A stretch of 36,601 nucleotides of DNA from a virus, in the IMG/VR virus record IMGVR_UViG_3300029954_000046, positions 1 to 36,601 of that record; one strand, given 5' to 3'. Both the position numbers and the translations under genes were made by a program. Each line of letters opens with the position of its first letter. The stretch's first letter is position 1. The notes below the pieces were generated by a model that saw only the letters and a program-made list of their open reading frames with translations, did no database searches and was not told the DNA's origin. Shown here in pieces: positions 22,137-30,869 of this stretch.

Positions 22137-23023
22137 GTACTAAGCACTCCAGCGTAAATAGTCGAATCCGACATGGTTTTACCGCCATCTTGTCGAAAGT
22201 CATTGACGACCGTAATGATGGCGTGATTGATGCTGCCAACTGTGATTAAATCGCCGGCAGAAAGATCCGAAGCTAAAGAGGAAGGTATTTTCTTCCTTTG
22301 CACAAGAACTCTGGAGAGATTCCAAAGCGTGCGCTGATCCTGCCATGGAACAAACGACACCGCACGCACGTCATTGAGATTCCCGCCAACAAACTGTCCG
22401 GCGTCACTGATGGTGTAGAAAGACGGAATCTCATGCCGCTCCATAAATTCACTGTTTTGGCCGGTATCAGTGTCTGCCATTGCTGCCACTGGCGTTTGAT
22501 TAAATAGCTCTGTCAGCCGCGTAATCATCAACTGACCATTTTTCACGACAAGACAACCGCACTCCTCCTGCAACGCGCGTGCAAGCTCAAAGCTTGGAAT
22601 TTGTCCCTTGAGGCATGAGAACCGCGCCACGGGAAAATCATTGCCAATTTGCGCCGTTGCTCCGCAGGCTCGGAAAGCCTGCCCGAAGGTAGCCCCCTCC
22701 ATAATCACGGCATTCGGACGGCGGTAACCTATCTGCACACAGCTAGCCAGATAGGCGTAGGCAGTCATCGCCGCCATCTGCCGGCTTCCTTGAACAAACG
22801 CAGAGGCCTGGTGTTTCACCACTTTGATAATTTGATATTCCAGATTCTCGCGGCCAGTCCAAAAGCTTGCGCCCTCGATCAGCTTGGCATCGAGTCCATC
22901 AGCGATCTGCACCGACAATTCCACGGTGCGAGGAACCGGCGCAAGATCAGAGCGCTGCACCAGCCTTATAATTAGGTCGCCGCGCAGCATCTGCTGCTGA
23001 TTGGCTGCGAGAAATACGTTCAC
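22133..23023 (-). CDS. Baseplate hub-like protein, GTG start
   Basis: The 296-residue protein is read from GTG 23023, which overlaps the preceding stop as GTGA. It contains RTVELSVQIADGLDAKLIEGASFWTG near 33-58, FGQAFRACGATAQIG and SFELARALQEECGCLVVKNGQLMI around 135-165, and an alternating beta C-terminus. The middle motif, a helix followed by 'CLVVKNGQLMI', is typical of gpD/gp27-type hub proteins that evaluate an early operator-like domain. Its place directly before the spike gene supports a hub role, joining tube and spike. The family call is moderate. Confidence 0.65.
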   Translation of the reverse strand: MNVFLAANQQQMLRGDLIIRLVQRSDLAPVPRTVELSVQIADGLDAKLIEGASFWTGRENLEYQIIKVVKHQASAFVQGSRQMAAMTAYAYLASCVQIGYRRPNAVIMEGATFGQAFRACGATAQIGNDFPVARFSCLKGQIPSFELARALQEECGCLVVKNGQLMITRLTELFNQTPVAAMADTDTGQNSEFMERHEIPSFYTISDAGQFVGGNLNDVRAVSFVPWQDQRTLWNLSRVLVQRKKIPSSLASDLSAGDLITVGSINHAIITVVNDFRQDGGKTMSDSTIYAGVLST

Positions 23024-23766
23024 TGCAATGGCACCACTGGGTTGATCGGCGCGACGACACCGGAAATATTAATACCACCAATCACTGGATAGCCAGGAGG
23101 CACATTCGTTGTTCCGTCGTTGGCCTCTCCTGGAGCTGGCGCATCGAGAAACGGAAAGGTTGCATTCAGCTGGATATCACCAGCCAGCACAGTAAGATTT
23201 GGCTCACCCGTCGCCACCGAAAGCCACGATACTTGAGGACTATCGACCATAACCGGCATCGGAAGCTGATACTGACCCCACGTGAAATTAGCAGTAAAGC
23301 GTCGATTGCCGATGGCCCCGATAAACAGCGACAACTGCGCAGCCAATGCCTTAGCTGTCGGCTCATCCGATGCAAAGATGGCTGCCTGAGTTCGGACTTC
23401 GCCCATCGACTGACGATACCCATACACGCTGGCATTGGGATCATCCACTAGCGCTACCATTTGACGGTCTCCGACCTGGTGGCCGAACGCTTCCGCTACA
23501 GGCACCCACTCTTTAGCCATAGCGATCAAAACGATTGGAAAAAGCGAATTTGCACCGGTCAGTCCCATACTTGCCTTGCGGTATAACTCCAGCATTTTTT
23601 CCGCATCGTCAAGCATTCGTCCTGGCACGTACATAATCGAACGACTAATGCCTCTCGCCACGAACTCATCGAGAGAAGGCGTGCTGGCATACAGTCCAGA
23701 ATACCAATTGGTCATGTATTTAGAGAGCGCCATCTTTACCGGCATCAGCATGCCGTCTTTACTCAT
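23020..23766 (-). CDS. Baseplate or tail protein of unknown role
   Basis: The 248-residue protein starts at ATG 23766, overlapping the preceding stop (ATGA). The N-terminal two-thirds is helical (MLDDAEKMLELYRKASMG, ALAAQLSLFIGAIGNRRF). The C-terminal third is beta-rich with a Pro/Gly-rich end (GGINISGVVAPINPVVPLQ). No enzyme or membrane motif is clear. It sits just before the hub and spike genes, so it is probably a baseplate or tail-completion protein. I do not recognise the family. Confidence 0.55.
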   Translation of the reverse strand: MSKDGMLMPVKMALSKYMTNWYSGLYASTPSLDEFVARGISRSIMYVPGRMLDDAEKMLELYRKASMGLTGANSLFPIVLIAMAKEWVPVAEAFGHQVGDRQMVALVDDPNASVYGYRQSMGEVRTQAAIFASDEPTAKALAAQLSLFIGAIGNRRFTANFTWGQYQLPMPVMVDSPQVSWLSVATGEPNLTVLAGDIQLNATFPFLDAPAPGEANDGTTNVPPGYPVIGGINISGVVAPINPVVPLQ

Positions 23767-24017
23767 TGCGAAACCTTATCATCTGGAATTATTGCGTCAT
23801 CGCCAGCAGACGCCGGCATGAGGGCCAAATTACAATGGTTTGGCTGGCACCAATCGAGAAAACGACACAGCACACAACCCCAACGTTTTCCTGCATTGCG
23901 CGCCTTCGCGGACCTACTGCTGATTGTTTCTTCCGGGCTTCCAAAAAGTACAATCGAATTGGTCGCTAAATCCAACAGGATCAATATATTGATCAAGTAA
24001 CGCTTCAGCGCGTTCAT
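23763..24017 (-). CDS. Small Cys/Trp-rich protein, possible metal-binding knuckle
   Basis: The 84-residue protein starts MNALKRYLINILILLDLATN at ATG 24017, overlapping the upstream stop as ATGA. A hydrophobic N-terminal helix is followed by RWGCVLCRFLDWCQPNHC. The CxxC and CxxxxC pairs could bind zinc. Small proteins with a KRYLIN start and an ETISSRxAKAR-RWGCVLC core are, as I recall, common in phages and bacterial genomes under assorted names. No firm function can be given. It lies between the fibre-assembly gene and a baseplate gene. Confidence 0.65.
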   Translation of the reverse strand: MNALKRYLINILILLDLATNSIVLFGSPEETISSRSAKARNAGKRWGCVLCRFLDWCQPNHCNLALMPASAGDDAIIPDDKVSQ

Positions 24018-24529
24018 GGATAAACCCAAACAATTGCCTGCGCATCAGCAGCAGTAGCGCCATCCTGGGTGGCCAATGCGTTGATACTCGCCTCCAGTGC
24101 CTGCTTCTTCGCCATGCAAGCAAGGATAGATACCTTCCCATCTTGCCCAACCTGTTGAATTTGAGCGGCCGTATGTAGAACGTAGGCCCATTCACCAGCC
24201 GCACTCTCGCACCAAAAGGGAGTAGTCCAAGTTGCAGAGATTCCAGGCATCACTGAATCAAGCACTGAAGCCGTAAGGTTCTGCTGATCTTTTGTTTTTG
24301 CAGGATATGAATACGCCTCCCCTAGTGCAGACGATGTAAATCCCGCGTAAATCGTAGCTTGGCAATCAGCATCAATTTCAGCTATTTGTGCGGCAATTGC
24401 GGTAGTTAAATCAGGTAGTGGCGGCCAAGGTGTTGGAATTTGATCTTGATACACCTCTCCTGCTAAAAGATCATCCGCAGAATCAACTGCGCGCAAGCTT
24501 GGCGCAGTTGTGTTGATTGCATATCCCAT
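24014..24529 (-). CDS. Tail fibre assembly protein, DUF4376-like
   Basis: The 171-residue protein has a Pro-rich N-terminal part (IPTPWPPLPDLT) and then a helical region: CQATIYAGFTSSALGEAYSYPAKTKDQQNL, WTTPFWCESAAGEW, and LACMAKKQALEASINAL. This order (helix with SSALG, K-x-x-D-Q-x-N, W-x-x-x-x-G-x-W) is the DUF4376 pattern of fibre-associated and fibre-assembly proteins. It follows three fibre genes and probably helps to fold or attach them. Residue 1 is the ATG at 24529. Confidence 0.7.
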   Translation of the reverse strand: MGYAINTTAPSLRAVDSADDLLAGEVYQDQIPTPWPPLPDLTTAIAAQIAEIDADCQATIYAGFTSSALGEAYSYPAKTKDQQNLTASVLDSVMPGISATWTTPFWCESAAGEWAYVLHTAAQIQQVGQDGKVSILACMAKKQALEASINALATQDGATAADAQAIVWVYP

Positions 24530-24537
24530 ATCAGCCC

Positions 24538-25521
24538 TTATAAATTATCTGTCCATCCCGCACATACGAGCACGCCATTACTTGAATCTGAATTGGCATA
24601 ATATATATTTGCGCTTTCCAAAATCATTGAATTACGCATTGTGATTGGCGCTAACCCATATGAAGATATGCAGACAGCCATGGGCGGCGTATTTGCTACT
24701 GAGGTAGCATTTCCATATGAATTATTTGGCGCGCAAATTGCATGTGCGCTTGTATTTCCCGTCTTCATTACTAAGTCAATTTCAGTTGCAGTTGGAGGAA
24801 CAAATGAACTCACTGAAACTGCTAAGTATGTAGGGGTATCTGGGGCACCGACTGCTCCGGACGACATCAGTGGAAGTGCCGCCACATTTGATCCAACCAT
24901 ACAGATATACTGATTCTTTCGACCAGTTTTTAATGTGTACAGTAAAATTTTGTTTGCATCAGTACGCGCAGCGCCGACCCATGCATACATCGTGTACCCT
25001 GCTGGTAAATTTGGAGCAACAGCAGAGAGAGAAAATACCTTACTAACCCCAAGCGCAATGCCCCAAATGATGTATTCGTAGTACCACGTAGAAGCCGCGA
25101 CCACCCCCGTATCTAACCCGCCCGCACCAGAATTATTGATGCTTGCCGAGGCATTCACATTTTGAAGTAGATTTGCATTTCCATACGCATCTGCAACAAC
25201 CAAAGTATTGGCAGTTGTAATACGGGTATTCAGAGGGAAGATCGTCAAAGCCACGCCAGATGCAGACGCTGTGGCCGCCGCTGATAAGGTCAGCGCGGCC
25301 CCCGCGACACCACTCAAATACGTTCCAGCAGGAATGCCAGAACCGGTGATGTACGCGCCATTTGCAACGTATCCAGCGGTTACACTTGCCGCCGTAATTG
25401 CCGTAGTTGAAGAAGTGGTTCCTGTCAGAGAAATTGGCGATGCTGCCACATTCTTTAAACCCGTCGCAATGCCAGGAACCATTGGCACCATTCCACTCGC
25501 ACGCTGCGCTGCTTTTGTCAT
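24538..25521 (-). CDS. Tail fibre-type protein with mobile beta module
   Basis: The 327-residue protein is rich in Ser, Thr, Ala, Gly and Asn, as are phage adhesins. Residues 33-96 (including GSGIPAGTYLSGVAGAALTLS) match the module inserted in the collar domain of the 666-residue fibre (about 515-579 there). Beta-rich stretches with aromatic residues follow (WYYEYIIWGIALG, YTMYAWVGAARTD), a pattern common in carbohydrate-binding fibre tips. AAGGTAAGAAT lies before the ATG. It probably sits on the virion surface and contributes to receptor choice. Confidence 0.65.
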   Translation of the reverse strand: MTKAAQRASGMVPMVPGIATGLKNVAASPISLTGTTSSTTAITAASVTAGYVANGAYITGSGIPAGTYLSGVAGAALTLSAAATASASGVALTIFPLNTRITTANTLVVADAYGNANLLQNVNASASINNSGAGGLDTGVVAASTWYYEYIIWGIALGVSKVFSLSAVAPNLPAGYTMYAWVGAARTDANKILLYTLKTGRKNQYICMVGSNVAALPLMSSGAVGAPDTPTYLAVSVSSFVPPTATEIDLVMKTGNTSAHAICAPNNSYGNATSVANTPPMAVCISSYGLAPITMRNSMILESANIYYANSDSSNGVLVCAGWTDNL

Positions 25522-25530
25522 ATTCTTACC

Positions 25531-26565
25531 TTAAATTCCGGCGTCAACTGAAGTCGTTACGTAATATCCACCACCACTTACTGCCGCCCCTGCGGTTGAT
25601 GAAACCATGAGATTCGACGTATCAACAAAAATCGAAGACGCAGCGCTCCAAGATGCAGAGTTACCTACTGCCGATACGGTTAATGAGCCAGGAGTTGGAG
25701 CAATCCTCTTTGGTACCTTGAACGTTGCCAACGCAGCATAAGAAGTGCTCGCAGATGTATTGCCACAGAATAAAGCTCGGACGTTTGGCTCAAAATGTCG
25801 CTGGCAAAGCACCAATTCCAAGCCAATAGGTAAAAGCTCATATGGGGAACAAGCCCCCCCATTCTCAAGCTGAACGCCTGTTACATATAACGTAGCGCCA
25901 GCAGTACCAACGATATTTACTGAACCTGCAACGCTAGTGAAATTTCCCGTAGACCAAGCACCAGCAACCCCCTGGAAATTCGCGCCAGCACCAAGATTAA
26001 GTTGAAGTTGTAGGCCGCCAGCAGCTCCGCTCAATACCCATGCTCCACCGATATCACCAGGAATATTGCTGATATTTATGGTTGTCCATGTGTTCGCAGT
26101 CGGAACAATGAAAGTAAACGGGTAGCTTCTTGTACCAGCCATATTCGTAATGGCACCAGAAAACGTTCCAGTCAGGGAGGAATAAATCTGAAATTGAAGC
26201 GATACACCCTGCGCTTTCGCGGTTCCCCACGCCCACCCAGCAATGTTATTCGCCTCAATAGGATGTGCCAACGTAAATTGATCAGATGCAGTAACGGCAT
26301 AGGCCGCTGCGGTCGTTATCCCAAAATATGACTGAAAACCATTTGGCGGCGCTACACTCCCGGCATTTTGCTGAGCAGTAAGCTTGCTAGCCTGCGTCAT
26401 GTTCAGCTTCCACATATCGATGGTATAGCCGGAAGAAGCTAGCGTGATTGCCGCGCCTGAAAGGCGCTGATCAATTTTCATATCACCGTTGATCAACTTA
26501 TTACGGAAGGCCGATTGAACCAAATCAGCGGCATCCATTTGCGCAAGTTGTAGTGTCTGAGTCAT
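25531..26565 (-). CDS. Tail fibre protein with carbohydrate-binding-like domain
   Basis: The 344-residue protein starts MTQTLQLAQMDAADLVQSAF, then RNKLINGDMKIDQRLSG with YTIDMWK. This is the well-known 'RN.LINGdm.i.QR...YtiD.W' start of a phage fibre and adhesin family. The middle is a beta-sandwich-like region (TWTTINISNIPGDIGGAW, LYVTGVQLENG) of the kind that binds glycans. The end (SPYELLPIGLELVLCQRHFEP) is the family's typical finish of that domain, followed by about 90 variable residues. It is probably a receptor-binding protein. Confidence 0.75.
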   Translation of the reverse strand: MTQTLQLAQMDAADLVQSAFRNKLINGDMKIDQRLSGAAITLASSGYTIDMWKLNMTQASKLTAQQNAGSVAPPNGFQSYFGITTAAAYAVTASDQFTLAHPIEANNIAGWAWGTAKAQGVSLQFQIYSSLTGTFSGAITNMAGTRSYPFTFIVPTANTWTTINISNIPGDIGGAWVLSGAAGGLQLQLNLGAGANFQGVAGAWSTGNFTSVAGSVNIVGTAGATLYVTGVQLENGGACSPYELLPIGLELVLCQRHFEPNVRALFCGNTSASTSYAALATFKVPKRIAPTPGSLTVSAVGNSASWSAASSIFVDTSNLMVSSTAGAAVSGGGYYVTTSVDAGI

Positions 26566-26645
26566 TTAAAATCTTCAAATTAAAATCAATCAAAGCATGG
26601 ACAACAACGATTTCTACTAACTCCGTTGTCATTAGCTAAATAGAA
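26566..26645. other. Gap between two fibre genes
   Basis: No gene is seen. A 6-bp inverted repeat (ACAACG near 26600 and CGTTGT near 26626) lacks a U tract. Nothing else stands out. Confidence 0.3.
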
Positions 26646-28646
26646 TTAGTACTTTACGAATCGGTTGACGAACACACCGGCTGCCAAGTTGGCACTCCCT
26701 CCGGTAAGCGATGTCTGGTATCCAGTGCCGGTCGAAATTGCGAAACTCGAACCGCCACCCGTATAAATCGTTTGACCACCAAGTTGATGTTGATGAGAGA
26801 TGACTGAACCGACAGACTGTGAGCCCAAATTTGCACTGGATTGCAAACTAGCATAGTTCGCTGGGAACCATGGCATGCCGAATGTTGTACTTCCATCTCC
26901 AACCCCCCAGGGCGCAACAACGATTGCAGCTCCAGTGCCAACAGCGGTCGTTGCCAGAGAAATCGTCAACGTTCCACTGCCGATAGCTGTGATCGTCGCT
27001 CCCGCAGGAATTCCCGGGCCGCTAATCGGATACCCAACTGCCATATTGACAGTCGAACCGACAGCTGAGATCGACGTGGCCCCACTCGCGTATGTCCCAA
27101 CCGTCTGAATAGTCAATGCAGCGAAAAGGTTTGGGTACGTTGCACGCGAAATATTCGTCTGTGCTGTTGGGCATGCCAAATATCCAGCCGGTGCTGCTAT
27201 TGCGGCAGATTCCAATATTGTTCCAGGAGGCATTGCAACCGCATCAACGTATTCTTTTGTTGCAGCACCAAGAGCAACGGTCGGATCTGCTGCCAAGATC
27301 AATGGACCGAGCAGTGTTCCTCCAGTGAAAGGTAACGCATTGGCCACTGCATATGGCTTGTAACTCGCAACTTGCAACAGATCACTTGCATTGATGAGAG
27401 TCGGATTGGTGAAATAAATCGTCGCGCCGTCAGTTGCCGTATAGTCCGTCAAAGACAAGTCGCTGCCATTGATTCGAACATCAATCATGCCGGGCGTATA
27501 GTTCCAAGGGATTGATGCCTGACCAGCAGTCAAGGTCGCTTCAGCCACTGTGCGAAAGCTAGTCGCATTAGCTACGTTAAAGGCTGACCACGACACGATA
27601 CGAATTGACTCGCCGCCATTAAAGGTGCCAATCGGAAATTGAACAGTCGCACCATCCGCTGCGGTGTAATCGGCGTATGAGAGATCTCGCCCCTGAGAGA
27701 AGACATCAACCAATCCCTGCGTATACGATGCTGGCAACGATAATATGGCAGTCTTATTCGTTGCGGCCTGAGCTGCACTAATCGTATACTCAGTTACAGT
27801 TCGGGCTGCACTTCCTCCGGCCCCGCCAGAAATCTGGAAGGCTGCGCCATTGATTCCATCGTAGAAAAGCTCGTAAAGAGCGTACTGAGTGATGTCACCA
27901 GGATTCAGTAATGTGGTACCTGTTTTAGTAACAGCTTGAGCTGCTAAAAGGGTTCCACTTGGAAGCAATACCTGCGCGGTCACAGTACCGCTAGTATTGG
28001 TAAAAGCTGCTTTGAATACGAATCGCTGCCCACCTCCGTATTGAGTCACAGCCGTCTGAGTTGCTGGAAGCGCCAAAATCAGATTATTAGCAGTTCCGCC
28101 AGCAAGCCCGCACCAAACATTCTTCTCCGCATCAATCATGTCAGCGATTAGCTGATATTGCGGATGCGCATTGCTTGCGACTTCATGTCCTGTCAGCGCC
28201 GTCAAAAATGCAGACTGACCACCATCAACTTGAACAGTGACGGAGCCAGCAGGCAACTGACTGAAGTAAAGATCATTGAATAAAACGAAATTAACACCAG
28301 GCGTCTTGTAGCCCAGCGGGCTATTGGTACCGCCGCCGGCAGACCAAACCGCGAAAAGCGTTGTTCCTGCCCAGAACGCAACTTCATAAATTGCGCAGTT
28401 TGAAGTGTTGTCAGACCATACTGCGGACATCCGAATTTGATTTGGATTGACCAATGCGCCAGCACCAATCGTAATGGATGCAACTTGATTGACCAGCGCT
28501 GATTGCGCAAGGTTAGTAGGTGCGTAGTTACCCGTACCAAAAGAGATGGCGGTAATTGACAGCTGCAAGCCATTGTTTGCAGCACTGACCGCTGCGGCCT
28601 GCCCCGCCGTGGTAATCGTCGGGTTAAAAATAATCGGTGTCGTCAT
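26646..28646 (-). CDS. Major tail fibre protein with collar domain
   Basis: The protein has 666 residues. About 1-150 resembles the P2 gpH/DUF3751 fibre base (ITTAGQAAAVSAANNGLQLSITAISFG, AIYEVAFW). About 284-358 and 364-436 are two copies of a beta module, each with a (G)xxDVxxxGxDLSxxDYTAxDGAT core. Residues 438-470 (FTGGTLLGPLILAADPT and ATKEYVD) form a common fibre linker. The collar domain starts at about 488 (AGYLACPTAQTNISRATYP) and is split by a 65-residue insertion (515-579) shared with the protein at 24538-25521. It ends SANLAAGVFVNRFVKY. The gene opens a unit preceded by the 19-bp motif at 28709-28727. It attaches to the baseplate and binds the receptor. Confidence 0.85.
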   Translation of the reverse strand: MTTPIIFNPTITTAGQAAAVSAANNGLQLSITAISFGTGNYAPTNLAQSALVNQVASITIGAGALVNPNQIRMSAVWSDNTSNCAIYEVAFWAGTTLFAVWSAGGGTNSPLGYKTPGVNFVLFNDLYFSQLPAGSVTVQVDGGQSAFLTALTGHEVASNAHPQYQLIADMIDAEKNVWCGLAGGTANNLILALPATQTAVTQYGGGQRFVFKAAFTNTSGTVTAQVLLPSGTLLAAQAVTKTGTTLLNPGDITQYALYELFYDGINGAAFQISGGAGGSAARTVTEYTISAAQAATNKTAILSLPASYTQGLVDVFSQGRDLSYADYTAADGATVQFPIGTFNGGESIRIVSWSAFNVANATSFRTVAEATLTAGQASIPWNYTPGMIDVRINGSDLSLTDYTATDGATIYFTNPTLINASDLLQVASYKPYAVANALPFTGGTLLGPLILAADPTVALGAATKEYVDAVAMPPGTILESAAIAAPAGYLACPTAQTNISRATYPNLFAALTIQTVGTYASGATSISAVGSTVNMAVGYPISGPGIPAGATITAIGSGTLTISLATTAVGTGAAIVVAPWGVGDGSTTFGMPWFPANYASLQSSANLGSQSVGSVISHQHQLGGQTIYTGGGSSFAISTGTGYQTSLTGGSANLAAGVFVNRFVKY
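26910..27104 (-). repeat. Beta module inserted in the collar domain of the major fibre
   Basis: This stretch encodes residues 515-579 of the major fibre. The protein pattern PISGPGIPAGATITAIGSGTLTIS matches YITGSGIPAGTYLSGVAGAALTLS encoded at 25234-25425. The paralogous collar protein at 1625-2386 lacks it, so this looks like a cut-and-paste domain inserted between FAAL and WGxGDGSTTFG. Confidence 0.7.
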
Positions 28647-28708
28647 TCGCGTGCCATAAGGCCGGGTTAGCTGATGACACCGATTCTATGGAGCGAAACA
28701 CCCCTCTC

Positions 28709-28727
28709 TTTTTGGTACTTTCCGAAA
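28709..28727 (-). promoter_or_regulatory. 19-bp motif before the major fibre gene, candidate late promoter
   Basis: Plus-strand reading TTTTTGGTACTTTCCGAAA. It differs from 13871-13889 at one base only. It lies about 63 bp before the fibre ATG (28646) and just past the stop of the preceding baseplate gene. No terminator is evident between them. Confidence 0.6.
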
Positions 28728-28731
28728 TGCG

Positions 28732-29433
28732 TTAGCGCTGCCCGGCGAGATATGCAACGTTTGCCGCCCCCATATACAGAGGAGACATTCTTATCGACTC
28801 ACTTCCCATTGGAACGCCGGGAGCAGCGTTACTCACTGTGCGGACAATTTGGCATGCCGTCATCACAGTCGCTGTTCCAGTCTCTGTGGCCATACTTGCC
28901 TTGACGCGCAATTCTAGAACGAATCGTGCGGCCAAAGTAGTGCGAAGCGATGTGAGAATCTGCACAGGCACATTCGCCGTCGTCGTCAGATCGACCCGAA
29001 CACGACTTGTTCGCCAATAACTTGCCGGATTGTAGCCATAGTCAGCCATGTCATTGGTCGTGGCTAGGCTTGTTGGGTATGGGGCAGAGGTCTTCTGCCA
29101 CAGCTGATCAATTGTGAAGTTATTTGGGTATAGCGTTTGCAAATACAGTCGTGCAAAGTGCAGCCCACGCCGTGGGTTGCGATATCGCCACGCCTTGAAC
29201 ACATACATCTGATCGGTATCGTTGTCTGTGTTGATGATCGTCAAACCATCTTGCTGAATGAACTTTTTCACCAAGTCGGCCGTGCCAAGATACGGCGCGC
29301 CATAGACGTTAATTGCATCCGCAGATGCCTTCAGGTTGTTAGTGTACAAATCAACCGTAAGTTGCTTCAGGTCAGACTCAAGCGAATTATTCGCCCAGCT
29401 GTTCTGAAGCGGAACCAATCCACTCGTCGTCAT
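28732..29433 (-). CDS. Baseplate protein, gpI-like position
   Basis: The 233-residue protein starts at ATG 29433, which overlaps the preceding stop (ATGA) and has GGAGG 9 nt upstream; a GTG three codons earlier is too close to that site. It contains WRYRNPRRGLHFARLYLQTLYPN and DQLWQKTSAPYP in the middle and a beta-rich C-terminus (VPVQILTSLRTTLAARFVLELRV). Its place between the gpJ-like protein and the fibres is where P2 gpI-type wedge proteins lie, but sequence similarity to gpI is not evident. It is a structural component that probably connects fibres to baseplate. Confidence 0.6.
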   Translation of the reverse strand: MTTSGLVPLQNSWANNSLESDLKQLTVDLYTNNLKASADAINVYGAPYLGTADLVKKFIQQDGLTIINTDNDTDQMYVFKAWRYRNPRRGLHFARLYLQTLYPNNFTIDQLWQKTSAPYPTSLATTNDMADYGYNPASYWRTSRVRVDLTTTANVPVQILTSLRTTLAARFVLELRVKASMATETGTATVMTACQIVRTVSNAAPGVPMGSESIRMSPLYMGAANVAYLAGQR

Positions 29434-30866
29434 TGTGCCCACCCTCCATTCTGGAAGGTGGCCTGGGTAACCGTAATGGTCAAGCTGGTCAAGTCAACAT
29501 ACCGCCACTGCTCCGGCAGCAGGGTTGCAGTAGGGCTTGCAATGGTGACCTGAAAGTCTGCATAGGTTGCCTGCAATGCAGGCACATTGTTGTAAAGAAG
29601 ATTCCACACATCTTTATACAAAGGCATGCTCTGTCCGCGCTGAGCGAAAGCTGAGGTTGGCCCGTAATTCTTTGTGATTAACTGACTGATTTCACTTTCA
29701 ACAGCCGAAAAGTCGTAACTGGAAGATACTTGCGCGGCGACTGTTAGTGGAATAAAAACAGGGGTGACAGCTTTAAATATCGGCGTATATGAGTCATCTG
29801 CTGCTGCGATCAATGCAGAAATCTGACTTTGCAGCGTTGCCGTAGTTACACCTGATTGTTGGGCTGCGATGAACAAACAATTTATGTTATTCACACTAGC
29901 GCCACGAACCGACTCTTCCACTGCCTCATTCCAGACGCTCAAGAACTGAAATGCACCAAGATTTCTCCTCAGTAGGAAATCGAAATTTCCTAGATAAACA
30001 GCGTTTGTATCATAGATCGATGGAAAACTGCACACAGACCGAAGCGTGGCGGTATCCATTGGCGCTGAGCCAGCTGTCAAGATCGATGACAAAGAAAACG
30101 TCGCGCTTCGCTCTGTCGATGTGTAAGTGTATTGCAAGGCAAACGGCGATCCTACAGTCAGGGCCAGCGGCCCTCCCATTGTGCTCTGGTACGTTACCGT
30201 GAACACGTCGCCAGCAACAGGCTGGTAACCAGCGACACCAGAAACGCCGAGGGTGATATTCAACGCGCCGGTCTCATCACCTTCAATATGGTAACTGTAG
30301 GCACCGACTGCCACATTCACAAAATCCGGCGCGTATGCGTATGTGTTTCCGTTCGCGTCCACCATTGATATTCCGGCGAGGTATTGTCCCGCCGGCATTG
30401 CTGGAATAGCTATCTGATAAAACGGAACGGATGCAGAGCACGTATTCGTAAAGCTAACCACCGAATACTGCGTCACGTTGATCACGCCAGTTCCGCCCGC
30501 TGCAATGGTCGCACCGGTATCAACTATGTAGGGATTCCCCACTGCGTCATAAATGGTTCGACCGGTCAAGATAGGCAATGCATTGACAGTATCTGCATTG
30601 ACTACCGACACCTGAGCCCGCGATGAGTACCCCCATGGAATCACTCCCTTGATAGAAGCATCAGCTAGTACAGTGATATCACGGGACTTAGTAAATGGCT
30701 CCATTGCGGCTGTATCAATCTCAGCCGAAAGCATCGCGAACATTGTTGCAATCGCATCGAGCTGAGACAGTAAGCGCGGATCTTGCGCTTGATAAAACTG
30801 CGCCGCCGTAGGGTAATTGGTAATTGAATTGGCGATAGCCGCCTGAAAATCAGATTTGAGTAGCAT
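29430..30866 (-). CDS. Baseplate wedge protein, gpJ/gp6-like
   Basis: The 478-residue protein follows the gp25-like gene, as gpJ follows gpW in P2-type phages. The N-terminus (FYQAQDPRLLSQLDAIATMFAMLSAEIDTAAMEPFTKSRDITVLADASIKG) is the helix and loop that begin baseplate J proteins. The core is beta-rich (VINVTQYSVVSFTNTCSA). The last third (FKAVTPVFIPLTVAAQVSSSYDFSAVESEISQLI, then FAQRGQSMPLYKDVWNLLYNNVPAL) matches the usual C-terminal layout. It should form the ring that links the tube end to the fibres. Confidence 0.75.
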   Translation of the reverse strand: MLLKSDFQAAIANSITNYPTAAQFYQAQDPRLLSQLDAIATMFAMLSAEIDTAAMEPFTKSRDITVLADASIKGVIPWGYSSRAQVSVVNADTVNALPILTGRTIYDAVGNPYIVDTGATIAAGGTGVINVTQYSVVSFTNTCSASVPFYQIAIPAMPAGQYLAGISMVDANGNTYAYAPDFVNVAVGAYSYHIEGDETGALNITLGVSGVAGYQPVAGDVFTVTYQSTMGGPLALTVGSPFALQYTYTSTERSATFSLSSILTAGSAPMDTATLRSVCSFPSIYDTNAVYLGNFDFLLRRNLGAFQFLSVWNEAVEESVRGASVNNINCLFIAAQQSGVTTATLQSQISALIAAADDSYTPIFKAVTPVFIPLTVAAQVSSSYDFSAVESEISQLITKNYGPTSAFAQRGQSMPLYKDVWNLLYNNVPALQATYADFQVTIASPTATLLPEQWRYVDLTSLTITVTQATFQNGGWAQ

Positions 30867-30869
30867 CGG

